A stretch of 64,000 nucleotides of DNA from the NCBI GenBank assembly GCA_012064385.1, contig QRDG01000419.1:744001-808000 (forward strand), in the 5' to 3' direction. Position 1 is the stretch's first letter, and every line of letters begins with the position of its first letter. Below the pieces are notes generated by a model that did no database searches, had not been told where the DNA came from, and was given only the letters and a program-made list of their open reading frames with translations. This stretch comes from Puccinellia tenuiflora (taxonomy: Eukaryota; Streptophyta; Magnoliopsida; Poales; Poaceae). A program made the position numbers and the translations under genes. Of the stretch, positions 19,415 through 32,600 are shown piece by piece.

Positions 19415-20757
19415 ATGGCTCCTACCCGTCGTGGTGAAAACAGCAATCCTGACCCACCCGCCGCCACCCACTATGGCGGAGGTTTGATGATTATTGAAGA
19501 GGGCCGCGTGCGCAATGAGAATCTGCTCGCGCAGTTGGTGTAGCAGGGTGCACGCAGGGAACACTGAATGTAGTACCCTCACTGAATTTTTGAAGTCCCA
19601 GCCTCCCACCTTCGCTTATGCTAAGGAGCCCTTGGATGCTGATGATTGGCTTCGCGCTCTTGAGCGCAAGTTCGCTGCCTTGCATGTTCCGGCGGCGGAA
19701 CACGTGAACTTTGCCACCTACCTACTGACTGGAGCCGCAGGGTCCTGGTGGGAAAGCCATGTGTCCACGGCTGCGGCTGGCCATACTTTCACTTGGACTG
19801 AATTCCGCACTGCCTGCCGTGCGGCTTACATTCCCCAGCCAATCATGGACCTAAAAAGAGGGAGTTCCTGGAGCTGACCCAGGGACGCATGGACGTCCAA
19901 ACTTATGGGCGTGAGTTCAACCACCTCTCTCGTTACGCCCCCGGGATGTGACCAATGATGAGGACAAGCAGTATCTGTTCCTCAAGGGACTGACTCCGCG
20001 ACTCCGTCATGAGTTGTTGCCCTTCAAGTTCCAGTCTTACCAGGAGCTGTACAACCTTGCTCTCACTCTGGAGCAGGGTAGGAAGGAACTGGAGGTTTCC
20101 AAGAGGCCTTCGCAAGGGGACCACCAGGGCTCCTCTTCTTCTGAGGGCAAGAAGCGCCGGGTATTTGTGCCCTACAGCACTGTGCCTAAGGCGCCCTTTG
20201 CGCCAAGTCTTCAGGGTACAAGCCACCCCCCGCCTCGCCCAGCTACCTCGACCTTGGGTGCGGCTGGAAGTGGGTTCCGCCCTCAGCTGCCTGCACCGCC
20301 GAGGCTCACTTGCTACAGCTGTGGCCAGCCCGGTCACTACTCAAGGGACTGCCCTGGGAAAGCACCTTCTACCGCGACACCTGTGCCAGCACCTTCTACA
20401 CCCGCAGCCAAGGCTGTGAGTACTACCCGTGGCCGCCTGAACCACCTCTTTGCCGAAGAAGCTGAAGAGGACCCCGGTGTTCTCATGGGTATGCTTCGAA
20501 TTAATGATCGTCCAGCTTCAGTCTTGTTTGACTCTGGAGCATCGCATTCATTCATGTCCATAGCATATGCACACAACCATCAGATACCGTTCGTGAATAT
20601 GGACAACCCTCCAGTGGTTAAAACCCCAGGTTCTAGTTGGCGAATTGACTGGATAGCTCCAGACGTCCAGATCACTATAGGCTACTGGTCTTTCCCTTTC
20701 CAGATGATAGCCCTGAAGGCAGATGGTATAGATGTTATTTGGGTATGGACTGGCTAG
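19415..20757 (+). pseudogene. gag-PR: gag-protease of T1
   Basis: Starts at ATG 19415 (MAPTRRGE), matching the T2 gag start at 55241. The frame shifts near 19490, between 19870 and 19945, and at about 20735. TAG at 19541 replaces the CAG present in T2 at 55367. Features are the gag core (GAAGSWWESHV, FRTACRAAYIPQPIMDLK, LRHELLPFKFQSYQELYNLA), a CCHC zinc knuckle CYSCGQPGHYSRDC and a protease site VLFDSGASHSF. Cytoplasmic particle formation would be the role of an intact product. Confidence 0.88.
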
Positions 20758-23700
20758 TCAAATATCATGCTAACTTGAATTGTGCTGCCAAGTCGGTCAC
20801 AGTGGTCCACCCAACTGTCGGGCTAGTAAGTTACTGGTCCCCTTCGTCCGCAACCCCATCCGCTGCCACCCCTCTATCCCCGGAAATCAGCCTGTGTTTC
20901 TTGGAAGGCACCACACCGCCTGAAATGCATGAGGTTGCCATGGTGTGTGACTTTCCCGACGTCTTTCCAGAAGAATTACCTGGCATGCCACCTGATCGAA
21001 GTGTGGAATTTGTCATTGAATTGGTTCCGGGAACCGCCCCAATTTCTAAAAGGCCCTACCGTATGCCAACGGAAGAGCTAACTGAACTAAAGAAGCAACT
21101 TGATGAGCTGCTGGAAAAAGAATTCATCCGTCCGAGTAGCTCACCTTGGGGCTGCCCGGTCATCTTTGTTAAGAAGAGGGATACAAATGTTCCTCGCTTG
21201 GTTGTTGATTACCGCCCTCTGAATGCGGTGACCATCAAGAACAAATATCATATTCCTAGAATGAATGACCTGTTTGATCAGCTAGCTGGTGCAAAGGTGT
21301 TCACCAAGATGGATCTGAGGTCAGGATACCATCAGATAAAAATCAGAAAGGAGGATATTCCAAAGACGGCTTTCACTACCCGTTATGGGTTATATGAGTA
21401 CACCGTCATGTCTTTCGGCCTCACAAATGCTCCGGCTACATTCATGAGGCTAATGAACTCCATCTTCCACGCGTATCTCGACAAGTTCGTCATAATTTAC
21501 ATTGATGACATCCTTGTCTACTCCAAAACCGAAGAAGAACATGCTGAGCATCTTCGGCTAGTTCTGACCAAGCTTCGTGATCATCGTCTCTATGCCAAGT
21601 TCTCTAAGTGCGAGTTTTGGCTACAGGAGCTCATTTTCCTTGGTCATGTGGTGTCAGCTACTGGAGTAGCGGTTATACCTGACAAGATTCAGTCAATCCT
21701 AGATTGGCCAACTCCCAAGTCCGTCAAAGATATCCGAAGCTTCCTTGGGTTGGCAGGTTATTACCGCCGATTCATCGAGGGCTTTTCCAAAATAGCCAAA
21801 GCCTTGACTGACTTACTAAAGAAGAACAAACAGTTTGTGTGGTCAGACAAAGCTAAAGAGAGTTTCCAAACTCTCAAGGTCAAGCTCACCACCACACCGG
21901 TGCTTGTCCTTCCCGACACCGCCAAAGACTTTGTCGTCTATTGTGATGCATCACTTCAAGGCTTGGGCTGGGTTTTGATGCAAGAAGGCCATGTCGTAGC
22001 CTATGCCTCCCGCCAACTCATACCGCATGAACTCAACTATCCAACTCATGATCTAGAGCTTGCTACCGTAGTTCATGCTCTGAAGCAGTGGAGACCCTAC
22101 CTGTTGGGCAACCATTGCGAGATATTCTCGGATCATCAAAGTCTGAAGTATCTCTTCACCCAGCCCGATCTGAATCTCCGACTGAGAAGATGGTTGGAGT
22201 TGATCAAAGACTATGATGTGACCCTCAATTACCAGCCTGGCAAGGAAAATGTGGTTGCCGATGCGCTGAGTCGCAAGTCTTATTGTAATACCTTGATGGT
22301 TGAGCGAGCTCAGCCCGCTCTTCATGAAGAATTCGCACGTTTAAATCTGGAGATTGTCCCCTCCGGATATTTGGCTAACCTCGAGATCAAATCAGCTCTC
22401 GAGGATGATATCAAGGCCGCCCAACAAAATGATGCTGAAATCTTAGAGATCAAAGAGAAAGTAGCTAGTGGGAAGGCTAACTGTTTTTCTGTTGATGACA
22501 ACGGTGTCGTCTACTTTGGTAACCGTCTGGTGGTGCCCAAGAGTGGAAACACAAAAGGATTGATCCTCTCAGAAGCTCACGAGTCACCCATCTCAATTCA
22601 TCTGGGTAGCACCAAAATGTACCAAGATCTTCGCCCTCAATTCTGGTGGTCTTGCATGAAGCGCGAGATCGCCGAGTATGTTGCTGAATGCGATGTCTGT
22701 CGCCGTGTGAAAGCTGAACATCAAAGGCCAGCGGGTACTCTCCGCCCTATAGCCATTCCCGAATGGAAGTGGGATGAAGTTGGTATGGACTTCATTACTG
22801 GATTTCCCAGGTCTCAAAAGGGAAATAATGCTATCTGGGTCATCATCGACCGTTTGTCAAAGGTCGCCCATTTCCTTCCGGTCCGTGATGATATTCGAGC
22901 AAGCCAACTTGCTGAGTTGTATATGGCCCGTATTGTTCCTTTGCATGGGGTTCCACTGAGGATTATCTCAGACCGTGGTAGTATGTTTGTGTACAAATTC
23001 TGGCAAAGCTTCCAAGAGGCTCTGGGAACCCGCCTCAACTTCAGCACCGCCTATCACCCTCAAATCGATGGCCAAACTGAAAGGGTGAACCAAGTTCTTG
23101 AGGATATGTTTCAGGCTTGTGTTATATCCTTCGGCAAGGGTTGGGAAAAATACCTTCCCCTCGCCGAGTTCTCCTACAACAATAGCTACCAAGCCAGTTT
23201 GCAAATCGCTCCCTTTGAGGTCCTTTATGGGAGAAAATGCCGAACACCTCTCAATTGGTCTGAAACCGGAGAGAGGTCACTCTTTGGTCCTGATGTGATC
23301 AATGAGGCAGAAGAAAAGGTCCGTGTCATTCGAGCCAATCTGAAGATTGCTTAGTCCAGGCAGAAGAGCTATTATGATAAGCATCATCAGGAGGTTCACT
23401 ATGAAATTGGTGACAAAGCATATCTTCGAGTCTCTCCCCTCCGAGGCATTCGTCGTTTCGGGATCAAGGGAAAATTGGCACCTCGTTTTGTTGGTCCTTT
23501 CACTGTCCTGGGTAAGCGAGGTGATCTCTCCTATCAGCTCGAGCTCCCAGAGAATTTCCCGGATGTTCATGATGTGTTCCATGTCTCTCAACTCGTGTTG
23601 ATTCAAAGATCTTATTCGTGGGGTCAATCATGAAGAGTTGGACATTCAGGAAGATCTGACTTACCGCGAGCATCCTGTCCGCATCTTGGATGAAGTGGAA

Positions 23701-23829
23701 AGGAAGACTCGTAATAAATCCATCAAGTTCCTCAAAATCCAGTGGTCTAACCATTCTGAAGACGAAGCAACCTGGGAACGTGAAACTAGTCTTCGTCAGG
23801 AATACCCCGCCTTCTTCACTCAAGCCTAG
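20739..23829 (+). pseudogene. pol: pol of T1: RT, RNase H, integrase, chromodomain
   Basis: A long open part (20739-23354) begins GMDWLVKYHANLNC. It has RT (RLVVDYRPLNAVTIKNKY, TKMDLRSGYHQIKI, catalytic YIDDILVYS), RNase H (VVYCDASLQGLGWVLMQ), an integrase HHCC finger (H-H with CDVC) and D,D,E residues (VGMDFITGFP, IISDRGSMF, GQTERVNQVLED). TAG at 23352-23354 stands where a glutamine codon is expected, and the same frame then runs on (YYDKHHQEVHYEIGDKAYL). A frameshift near 23600 separates this from a chromodomain (YREHPVRILDEVERK, IQWSNHSEDEATWERE) ending at 23827-23829. Histidine-proline of the integrase finger is histidine-leucine (HLGSTKM). Confidence 0.92.
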
Positions 23830-23848
23830 AATCTCGGGATGAGATTCC

Positions 23849-23865
23849 TGTAAGGGGGGTAGAGT
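23849..23865 (+). other. polypurine tract of T1
   Basis: TGTAAGGGGGGTAGAGT lies directly before the 3' LTR start TGTAACAGCC. The same tract precedes the T2 3' LTR at 57031. Confidence 0.85.
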
Positions 23866-26800
23866 TGTAACAGCCCCACTTTTGGACCCTGAAAATATGA
23901 GTAAAATTTTCACTTTTTGCATCTCATTTGCATCATGGCATCCCTCATCCATATTTGCTTCACATGAAATAATAAGGAGGCAACAAATAAGAAACCAAAT
24001 ATGATGATGTGAATGATGAACAAACTCTCAATTTAAATTCTCATATTGTCCAGGAAGTTCCAACAACCACAAATATAATTGTTGCCAAATTTAAAGCATT
24101 TGCAAATTCAAATATTTGGATAAAGCCCTAAATTGCAAGAGAGCAAATTCTGAAATTTTACCACATGAAATATTTTTCAAATGGGCTGCAAATTTTATCA
24201 CGGGTTCAAAATAATATATATTGGCTCTGTGAATTTTTCCAGAATTTTTAAAATTAATTAAGGGCCTCAATTAAATACCTAAAGTCTGCTAGTTTCTGAA
24301 AAATGGAAAAAGAAAAAGAGAGATCCCTGACAGGGGGACCCACCTGTCATCCCTTTCCCCTGTGGCGACAGTGCGCTATGGCCGCGCCCACCACGGCCTC
24401 CATCGTCGCTCCCTCGTTTCCCTGGCCCCCCATGGAGACTAAAGAGGACCCCCTCGACCACATGCTCCTCCTCCCCCTCCTTTTTCCCCCTTTGCCGAAA
24501 CCCTAGATCGAGCGGAGCATGGCCGCCGACTGACCGAACCGCCGCCGCTCACCGCCGACGTTGGAGACCACCCGGAGCAGATCGGCCTGGGGCAGAAGAA
24601 CCGCCGTGCTCTCCTCTACCTCCTCCCCGAGCCGTGCGTGCTAGGACGCCGCCGTTCGCACGAATCAAACCATCTCCGCCGCCGCCGCCCGCCGCCGTCC
24701 GAGCTCAAATCCGGCGCCGTCCGGGCTCCTCCGCCTCCTCCGAGCACACCCACGCACTCAGGGTGAGCTCACGGTCCTCCCGGACCTCTCCTTTCTCTCT
24801 CTCCCCCTCTGGTTCGCCGTTTAGCCGTAGACCGAACCGAAGCCTCCGCCGTAGCTCATCGCCGGTGCACTTCCCGGCGACCATAGGGTCCCTAGCGCCG
24901 CCACCCAGTTCCCCTCGCCATGCTGAGTGCAATGCGGCCCTGTCCTGGATCTCTAACGCGGGCAATCGACGAGTCGATCCGCGGCTTGCCGCCGGTCACC
25001 GCGCGCGTCGCGCCGGTCCTGGCCGTCCCCGCCGGTCAAACCTGCATGTGGGCCGCTGGCCGATGTGGCGTGCCAGCGTGGCTGCTGCCCCACCCGTCTG
25101 TCTCACGGGCTAGCCAGCCCCACGGTGAAAAACGTTTAGGTGCTATTTTCTGGAATTAAAACAAATAACAGAAAATGGATTCAAACTTTGAAATTCCATA
25201 TCTTTTGAACCATAAGTCCAAAAAATGCAAATAATATGTCATTTTGCTCAGGAGAGAAATGCCTATCTGTTAGTGCCATTGGTTAGACTAATTGGCCAAA
25301 ATAAATTGCCTTTATTTAATAAAAACAGAAATGGCAGATTTAAATCCAATTTTGTAAATTGCATAACTTGAGTTCTACTCATCCAAAATTTATGAATAAG
25401 CTCTCAAAATGTTCAGTGAACAATGATCAACCAGTTTATGTAATTTGAGAGAATTTTAAATTTAATATTTCTGCTGTTTATTAAAAATAAATAAAATGGC
25501 AGAATTAAATCCATTATTAAAAATATCATAACTTGATGAATTTTGATCCAAAAATTGCAAATGATATACCAAAATGACCAGCAAAGAAAATGCTATCTAT
25601 CTATGCTAATATTGCAGTAAGCAAATAACTTTTCCTTTAAGGTCATTTTTCGAATTGGTTAAAATGATTTAAATCGCATAACCGTTTAAATCACCATTTC
25701 TTCATCGTTAATCGGAAAATTGCAAACGAAGTACCAAAATGATCAGTAGGACAATATCTATCTAATAATGTCCATTTTCATGCATTTAGGATCCATAATT
25801 CAGTACTGGACATTTTGGATAATAATGCAATTCACTAAGTTAAATATGGAGTTTTGACCCGTTAATTGCGATATTTATTTTAGGGGTTCCATTTAACTTG
25901 TGGGACATGCCCAATATGATTTCAGTGCATAAATTGACCATCTCATCATGATTGTGCATTGAACCTTATATTCGTGTTATTTAATTTGTTTCCGTTATTG
26001 TTGTGTTTCGTTAGATTCAGGAGTCGAGGTTCCACCACAATACCTCGACGATCAACGCGCCCAGTACTATCAGCAAGGCAAGAACTAACCTAACCTTCTT
26101 GGCATCTAGCATCCTACTGTTTTATAAACTTATTTTATCCACCATAATATTGCATGCGATTCAAATGTCTCCTTTGATCAAGATATAGAGTATCCTACAA
26201 ATGCATGTCTTCCCCGAACCATCACATGTTTCCCTTCCGATGAACCATAGGTTTGATGTGTTGGCCGGAGACAAAGATATAATGGGTATGTTTAAATGCT
26301 TAGCTATGCTTAGCCATGCTTAGTCGTATGCTAGTTATGTCCGTTGATTAATTCCATATTGATGATGTTGATGGAATGATTCGGGCGTGGTGGATACATG
26401 TGATGCTTAATTAAATTGCTAAGAAGGCTGGGATGAGTTGCCATCGGGGATGGTGTTTTGTCTCGTTCCTGCCCCTAGGTGCGAGTTCTTTACCTCTTGA
26501 ACCAAGACTAGCGTGCTACCAACGGTGGGGGTATGGGCCCCTTACTAACTGAATAACTTGTGCGGGCGTATCCAAGGGTCCTCTAGTTTGCGCTTTCCAT
26601 TTGCGAGTGTGTGGTCGGTGATGATGGTGATGATGATGATGTGATGACGATGGCGGTGATAGGAGTGGCGATGGGGCAGGGTGTTGAAATAGGCACTGAA
26701 CTTGTCCTGTCGTCACGAGGACCCTTGGATAGTCTCATGCGAGGTAAAGGTTTAACCGCGCCCGCCCTGCCGACTTTCCCCGGAAGAGAGCTAAATGATC

Positions 26801-27761
26801 AGGCAAGGGGTCGGACGGTACCAATGGATAAAAACAGTACACCCCTGCAGGGTTTAATCTTTTCGAAAAGCCGTGTCCGCGGTTATGGACGACTTGGGAA
26901 TAGACCATAAGATCATAGATAACATTTTAACCTAATTGAGATGGCAGCTAGAGGTTGCATAATCAACGTGTGGTAAAGGTTCATTTCCTCGAGGGTGATT
27001 CGAGGGAGTGCCTTGGTGGATACGAGTGGTGAATGCTGGGTACTGCTGGTGCAAGGTGACCTGAAGAAGAAAGTTTTACTATCTTATCCCCTTTGAGCAA
27101 AACCTTCTGAGTAGTCGGTGCCATGAGTCCTAGTGTTACCTGAAGAAAACTAGCTTTCTGCAAAACCAACTACTTACAGCATTAGAGCCTCCGTCAGCAT
27201 CGGGCCTATATCGCCCTACTAATTCTTGCGAGTACGTCGTACTCAGCCTTGCTTTGTTGATTATTATTTGTTTCAGAGGAGGACTCCACCGGACTGGAAG
27301 GTGGGTTCTTTATCGACATCGACGAGTAGTCTGGGGTTCCCAGGTGGCAGCTTGGGACGTATCGCAACAGGCTGGCTGGGATATGTTATTATAGGCCTCT
27401 TAGGCCATAAATTGGATCTTGTTGTTAGACAACTATATTTGCTTTCCGCTTGATGTAATGATGGGTCTGCGACCTCTGATTGTGATATTTGCTATCTTTC
27501 GCATATATGCATTGAACTATGATCTCTTGTGTCGTACAGTCTGGGATGAGCCAGTTGTTCCGCAGTCTTGGTCTCTTAGCTATACGTGAAAGCGATGTCT
27601 GAGCTTATGGCATGATCGAGGTGTTGTGTGCCGATGATGTATTCGGAGCACGCCTGCCAATGTGTTTTGGCCTGGGATTGGTAAACCCAGTAACCCTCGA
27701 TTGTGTAGCATGACCGGTTACACAATGTTTCACTGTATATCTCTGGGGTCGGGGCGCTACA
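23866..27761 (+). repeat. 3' LTR of T1 (complete, 3896 bp)
   Basis: TGTAACAGCC...GGGCGCTACA. Parts: AT-rich start, GC-rich block with CCCTAG and a GTGAG donor-like site at 24763, AT-rich intron-like region, exon-like block 26015-26077, second intron-like region, exon-like block from 27277 ending in TAG 27327, and LTR end. The five bases after it (CGGTG) do not match the five before LTR T0 (GCATT). Confidence 0.92.
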
Positions 27762-28398
27762 CGGTGCCTTCAAGTCCTACTGTGGCAGCCTCGGCGCCCA
27801 AATCTGCTATGCCTCGGTGGCTCACCCACGAAGCAACGGGCAGGCTGAGCGAGCCAACGCCGAGGTGCTCAAGGGCCTCAAGACGAGAAGCTTCAACCGC
27901 CTCAAGGCCAGCAGCAAGCACTGGATCGATGAGCTCCCCTCGGTGCTCTGGTCCATCCGCACCACGCCAATGAAGCCCACTGGCGAGACGCCGTTCTCCC
28001 TCGTCTATGGCACTGAAGCTGTTCTCCCCAGCGAGATCACCCACGGCTCTTTGCGAGTCTTGGCCTTCAAGGAGGCTGAGCTGGACGAACTCCGCAACGA
28101 TGACCTGCTGCTGCTCGAGGGGCTCCGCCGCAATGTGGCCCTGAGAGCAGCAAGGTACCAGCAAGACCTCCGTCGCTACCACAGCCGCCACATCCGCCCG
28201 TGCACTCTCGAAGCAGGAGACCTTGTCCTGAGGATAATCCTCTCCAGGGCAGGCCTCCACAAGCTCTCGCCAATGTGGGAAGGACCCTACAGGGTCGTGC
28301 ACATCGCCAGGCCTGGCTCCGCGCGGCTCGAGACGGAGGACGGCATTCCTGTCGCCAACCCCTGGAACATCCAGCACCTGCGCAAGTTCTACCCCTGA
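27762..28398 (+). pseudogene. pol: integrase C-terminal half of B2
   Basis: Begins inside the integrase core after the second aspartate (GAFKSYCGSLGAQICYASVA). It includes the glutamate region HPRSNGQAERANAEVLKGLK, then WSIRTTPMKPTGETPFSLVYG and the C-terminal domain RPCTLEAGDLVLR, LSPMWEGPYRVV. It ends RLETEDGIPVANPWNIQHL, with the stop at 28396-28398. It is open but has no N-terminal part, because the T1 LTR ends at 27761. Confidence 0.9.
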
Positions 28399-29696
28399 TC
28401 ATCCTCGACGAGCAATTTTTTGCATCAAGGGAGAGCTTCGCGCCATCATCCTCCACGAGGAAAATATTCGAGCTCCCCTCTCTACTATACGTTGCCACGG
28501 GCCGTTCGAGAAGACTCTCAAGCCACCACGCCTCGGCAAGGTGACTTCTTCAAGCACCATGCCTTGGCGAGGTGGATCCCCATGCCCAGACATGGCGGAC
28601 CACAGGCTCTACGAAGCCACCCCCGCATAGGGGCCCCCTCTGAGCTCTCTCTACATGCGTCGCCTCGGGCCGCGAGAGTCTCAGCCACTCCATGTGGAAC
28701 CCCATGCCCAGACATGGCGGATTTTGTACTTCTGGCCATGCCAGTGTAATGAACCCTTGTTTCAGGTCACTTTGAACCTTTGTGCTTCACGCCAGCATAT
28801 GTTGTTGCTTCGGTAAGCAGTTATATTATCGCATTTCATCCTTGCTCGTATGATCCCTCCTGTGCATCTTGCGAGCGGGGGCTGAGCATGGTGCTTGTGC
28901 CTCGGGAGCATCCCAGCAGTGCCTCAAACCCAAGAGATCCGAGCTCTGAACTCACGGGTCAGCTCTCATGTATGTCAACTCCCAAGGAGCTCTGAACTCA
29001 TGGGCCAGCTCCCGTGCACGTCAACTCACCAAGGACCTTGGTGCCTGTTCTCCTCGCGAGACACACATGAAGGAACCTACGAGCGCGCATGAGTTATCTA
29101 GCTATGTATTGCTTGTGGGTATGCCTATCTGTCCAAGCGCAGGAAAGCAGGTTCAAAACAAGCCTCAGGCAACCTCGGGAGGGAAAACGCCTCATCCGGG
29201 AACCAACACCCTCTCCAAGGCAAAAACGCCTCATCAGGGAACCAACACCCTCTCCAAGGCAAAAATGCCTCATCAGGGAACCAACACCCTCTCCAAGGCA
29301 AAAACGCCTCGCGAAGCTAAGTCCAAACACTTGGTTAAATTTCCTTTCGCTGGTTTTTGTCCCTCGAGCCCCTTTTCTCTCTCCTATGCCTCATGGGCTG
29401 CTTGGGAGTTAAAGGGGAGCCCCGAGCATCGCGCCTCGGGAGCTCTTACTTCTCGAGGCCTCGCGCACCCCCGGCCTTGTCGAGCCCTGACTCTCACATA
29501 CCGAAGTGGCGGTGGTGTAGCGCTAAGAGAGGGTCCTAAGACGTAGAGCGAAAAAGACATGAAAGGAAAGATAAAAGCCTCCCGAGGGACATTCACGAGC
29601 GCATTCAAATAAAACTTAAACAAGTCTTTAAAAGGTTTTGCAAGAAAAATACTAAGATAAAGTGTGCCCCATGCACATCCAGCCGCAGGAAAGAGC
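28399..29696 (+). other. 3' untranslated region of B2
   Basis: Non-coding spacer between pol and the antisense gene, with short repeated words such as CCCATGCCCAGACATGGCGG (28580 and 28705) and a 39-bp tandem repeat at 29188-29310. Open frames here are not supported as genes. Confidence 0.6.
29188..29310. repeat. 39-bp tandem repeat, about three copies
   Basis: The unit begins CGCCTCATCAGGGAACC and ends CCAAGGCAAAAA. Copies start at 29188, 29227 and 29266 with one or two substitutions each, and a partial fourth follows. The period is a multiple of three, so it reads as a 13-residue repeat by chance or design. The 3' region of Tat/Ogre elements is known to breed tandem repeats. Confidence 0.9.
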
Positions 29697-32600
29697 TCAG
29701 GCCATCGGGCCTCCTGAGGTGCCCCCGTCGTCCGCAGCGGCATTTTCCTCCTCTTCCACGGCGTCCTCCTCGCCATCATCCTCGTACTCCTCTACCTCGA
29801 CCTGGTCAAACTTCTTGGCATACGCCTCTGCGGCCTTCCGCATCCTGTCGCTCACCGCGATGCGGCAGCTGAGGTCGACGGGCGCCATCACGGCTTCGAG
29901 GTCGAGGGAAGGCTGAAGCCTCACGAGGTTGGCAAAGATGCGGCAAGTGGCGAGGACGAGGAGATCGCGGCTCTCCTCCACGACGCGTTCGTCGAGGCTC
30001 TTCGTGGTCTCTTCAAGCTTCGTGAGGAATCGCTCGAAGAAGAATGCGTACCCGGCCTCGTCGTCGTTCCCCTCTACAGCCAAGGAGGGGACCTCGGTCC
30101 CTAGGTGGTCCCCAACAGCACGCACGCGGGACACCAGGTCTTGGAGCATGCGCTGGCGCTGGCGCGACATGGTTCGGGCAATCTGCGCGTTGCGCTGTGC
30201 CTCCTCCACGGCGTCTGCAACCAGCCCCACCTGCTGGTGGAGCTCGCTCAGGTCCTTCTCCAGGGCGGTGGCCTTCTCTTCCGCGCGAGCCTGAGCGTCC
30301 CTGGCGCTCTGAAGGCGGGAGGCCATCTGCTTCTCCCCCTTCTCGAGCCCCTTGATGCGGTTCTAGAGCTCATTGCGCTTCGTCGTGAAGCGCTCCTCCT
30401 TCTTCTTGGCCTTCTCGTCAAAACTCTTGGCGAGATCTTGGCGGATGAGCTTGACCCTGTCGTCGGCCTCCTCCTTCAGTTTCTTCTGCTTCGCCGCGAG
30501 GCTGGCGTTGGCCTTCTCGAGGCGCTCCGTGTAGGTGGCCTCGTCCTGGGCCACCTGACTCTCACGAGCCCCAAGCTCCTCCTCGCGGGTGGCCAGGTCC
30601 CTCTCGAGCTGCTGGACCTGCTCCTCATGCCGGCGTAGTTCCTCCTCGCGGGGGGAGAGCTCTCCCTCGCGTCCTGCCAGCTCCGCTTCACGCTGCGTCA
30701 GCTGCTCCCCGCGAGCGTCCAGCCTCTCGCGGAGCTCCTTCAAGCTGTCCTCGACAACTTTGGAGTCCATGATGAATTTTTGCTCTGCGGCCCAGATCTC
30801 CTGTTGCTTGGAGGCGGTTTCTGCCTCGAGCGCCTCCCGCGTGGCGTCCAGTTGCTCCATGGTCTCCGCCGCCTCCCGCTTCACGCTGTCGCGGGTCTCC
30901 TTGGCGAAGCGCATCGCCTCTTCGCGCGCCGCCCGGGCCGCCGCATCCTGCCGGCGGCAGCTCTCCACCCTCTCGCGGAGGAGGGCCCAGGCTTCGTCAA
31001 GCTCCGCCCGCTCCTGCGCCATGGCGAGTTCTTCCTCGACGTACTGCGTCTCCAGCTTGTCGAGCATCTGCCGCGCTTGACTGAAGACGGAGCTGCGGCG
31101 AGCTGTGTGACGGCGCGGCTCCCGCAGCGCCAAGGTCCCCATGTTGCCGCAGGGTGCAGAGGCCTCGACGCTTGGCGGGGTACCCGAGGCACCTTGCCTC
31201 GGGCTCACGGCCGCTCCTGGTGCGACCTGGGGGCTCGTGTGGCAGCCTCCTTCGCCGCCCGCGTTAGGAGCCCTCTGGGGGCTGGGCGTCCTCTCGTCCC
31301 CTGCTCCGGCGTCCGTGGGCTCCGGAGGCGTTTCCTCCTCCTGCTCTTCGGGGGCAGATTCAGCCCCTCCCGTGGTGGCCGCGCCTGCCGTGGCCTCGGG
31401 CTCGTCAGCCCCTCTTGTGGAGGCCTCTCCCTCCGAAGGTGGCTCCACGGTGGCCTCTTGGGCCTCCGCCTCGCCCGGCCTCTCCGAGGCTCGTGCGGCC
31501 TCGGTCGCTGCCTCGTCCTCCGCTGCCTCCTGCAGTATGGGAGGAGTGGCGGCCCGTGCTGGCGACGATGCCACCTCTTCAACCTCCCCCTCCGCGCGGT
31601 GCTCATCTGCGGGAGGAGTAACCGCACGCTGCAGCTCGTCAACCGCAGGCGTCACCACGGTGGCGTCGACAGTCTCTCCAAGCTTGCGAAGCCGTCGCCT
31701 CTTCGGCGCCGCAAGGTTGCTAAAAGAAAGACAAACAGAAGATCCTTCAGGGGGGTATTCGAAAGCAAAATCCAAAAGGAAAGAAGAAGGACCAGGGCTT
31801 ACTCGTCAGCCATCCTCCACACCCTCGTCTTCGCCTTCGGCGGCTGGGGGCTGTTTGCTCTGGCTCCTTCTCGAGGTGCTCCTGCCTCCTCGCGAGGAGC
31901 GCCCCTCGCGGTCGCGGCGTCCCTGTCGTGGGCAAACTTGGAGCGGGGCTTGCGGCGCCCTCCCTTGCCGCTGCTCTCCTCCTCCTCCTCCGCGGCGCGT
32001 CGGGAAGGAGCTCCGCGAGAGGGATCCTCGTCCCTGCTGGAGGAAATCACCTGGAGGTCCTCTTCAGACGGTACGCTCCTTGAGGAGCCGGCGAGGCCTC
32101 CCGAGGGGTCAGCGCTTCCCGAGGCTTCGCCCTCGCCAGAGTCCTCCGCCTCGTCCGGTTCCGACGACTTGTCCATCTGCTCCAGCTCCACCGCCCACGG
32201 GTTGCTGCGGGGCCCGCGGTGTCCCTCGAGCACGATGCCCCATTCATCGAATCTGGGCATGCCCCTACGGTGCTCGCGCACCTTCTCTTCCCCAAAGGTG
32301 AAGAGCGGTCGGGCCTCGTCGGCGGCTGGGGCCGGGATGGCCGCCGTAGTGAAGAGGGCCACCATGACCTTGTTCAACACCTCCGGAGTGAAGTTGTCCG
32401 TGCACAGGTGCATCCCATCCTCCGGGCCTGTGTACGTCCACATCGGCTCTGAATGCCACTGGAGGGGGTCGATGCGGCACCTCGTGAAGTCATTCGCCAC
32501 CATCTGGCCGGTGAGTCAAGCTTCGGGCCCTCGAAGCCCTCGCTCGGCCAGCGCGCCCACTTCTTCGGGGGCGCCACGGGTATGTCCAGGAGAGGGTTCT

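Larger units (their letters stand above)
16061..27761 (+). mobile_element. Tekay/Del-type chromovirus T1
   Basis: LTR tail, PBS, long leader, gag, protease, RT, RNase H, integrase with chromodomain, polypurine tract and a full 3' LTR are present in order. The chromodomain, a tRNA-Met-type PBS and very long LTRs fit the Tekay/Del group. It is flanked on the right by B2 integrase. The polyprotein has several frameshifts and nonsense codons, so it is defective. The 5' LTR lacks its first ~1.9 kb because of the N junction. Confidence 0.88.

Noticed and set aside
29188..29310. Regular repeats that could suggest a CRISPR array
   Set aside because: The copies are directly adjacent with no unique spacers and lie in the 3' region of a plant retrotransposon.
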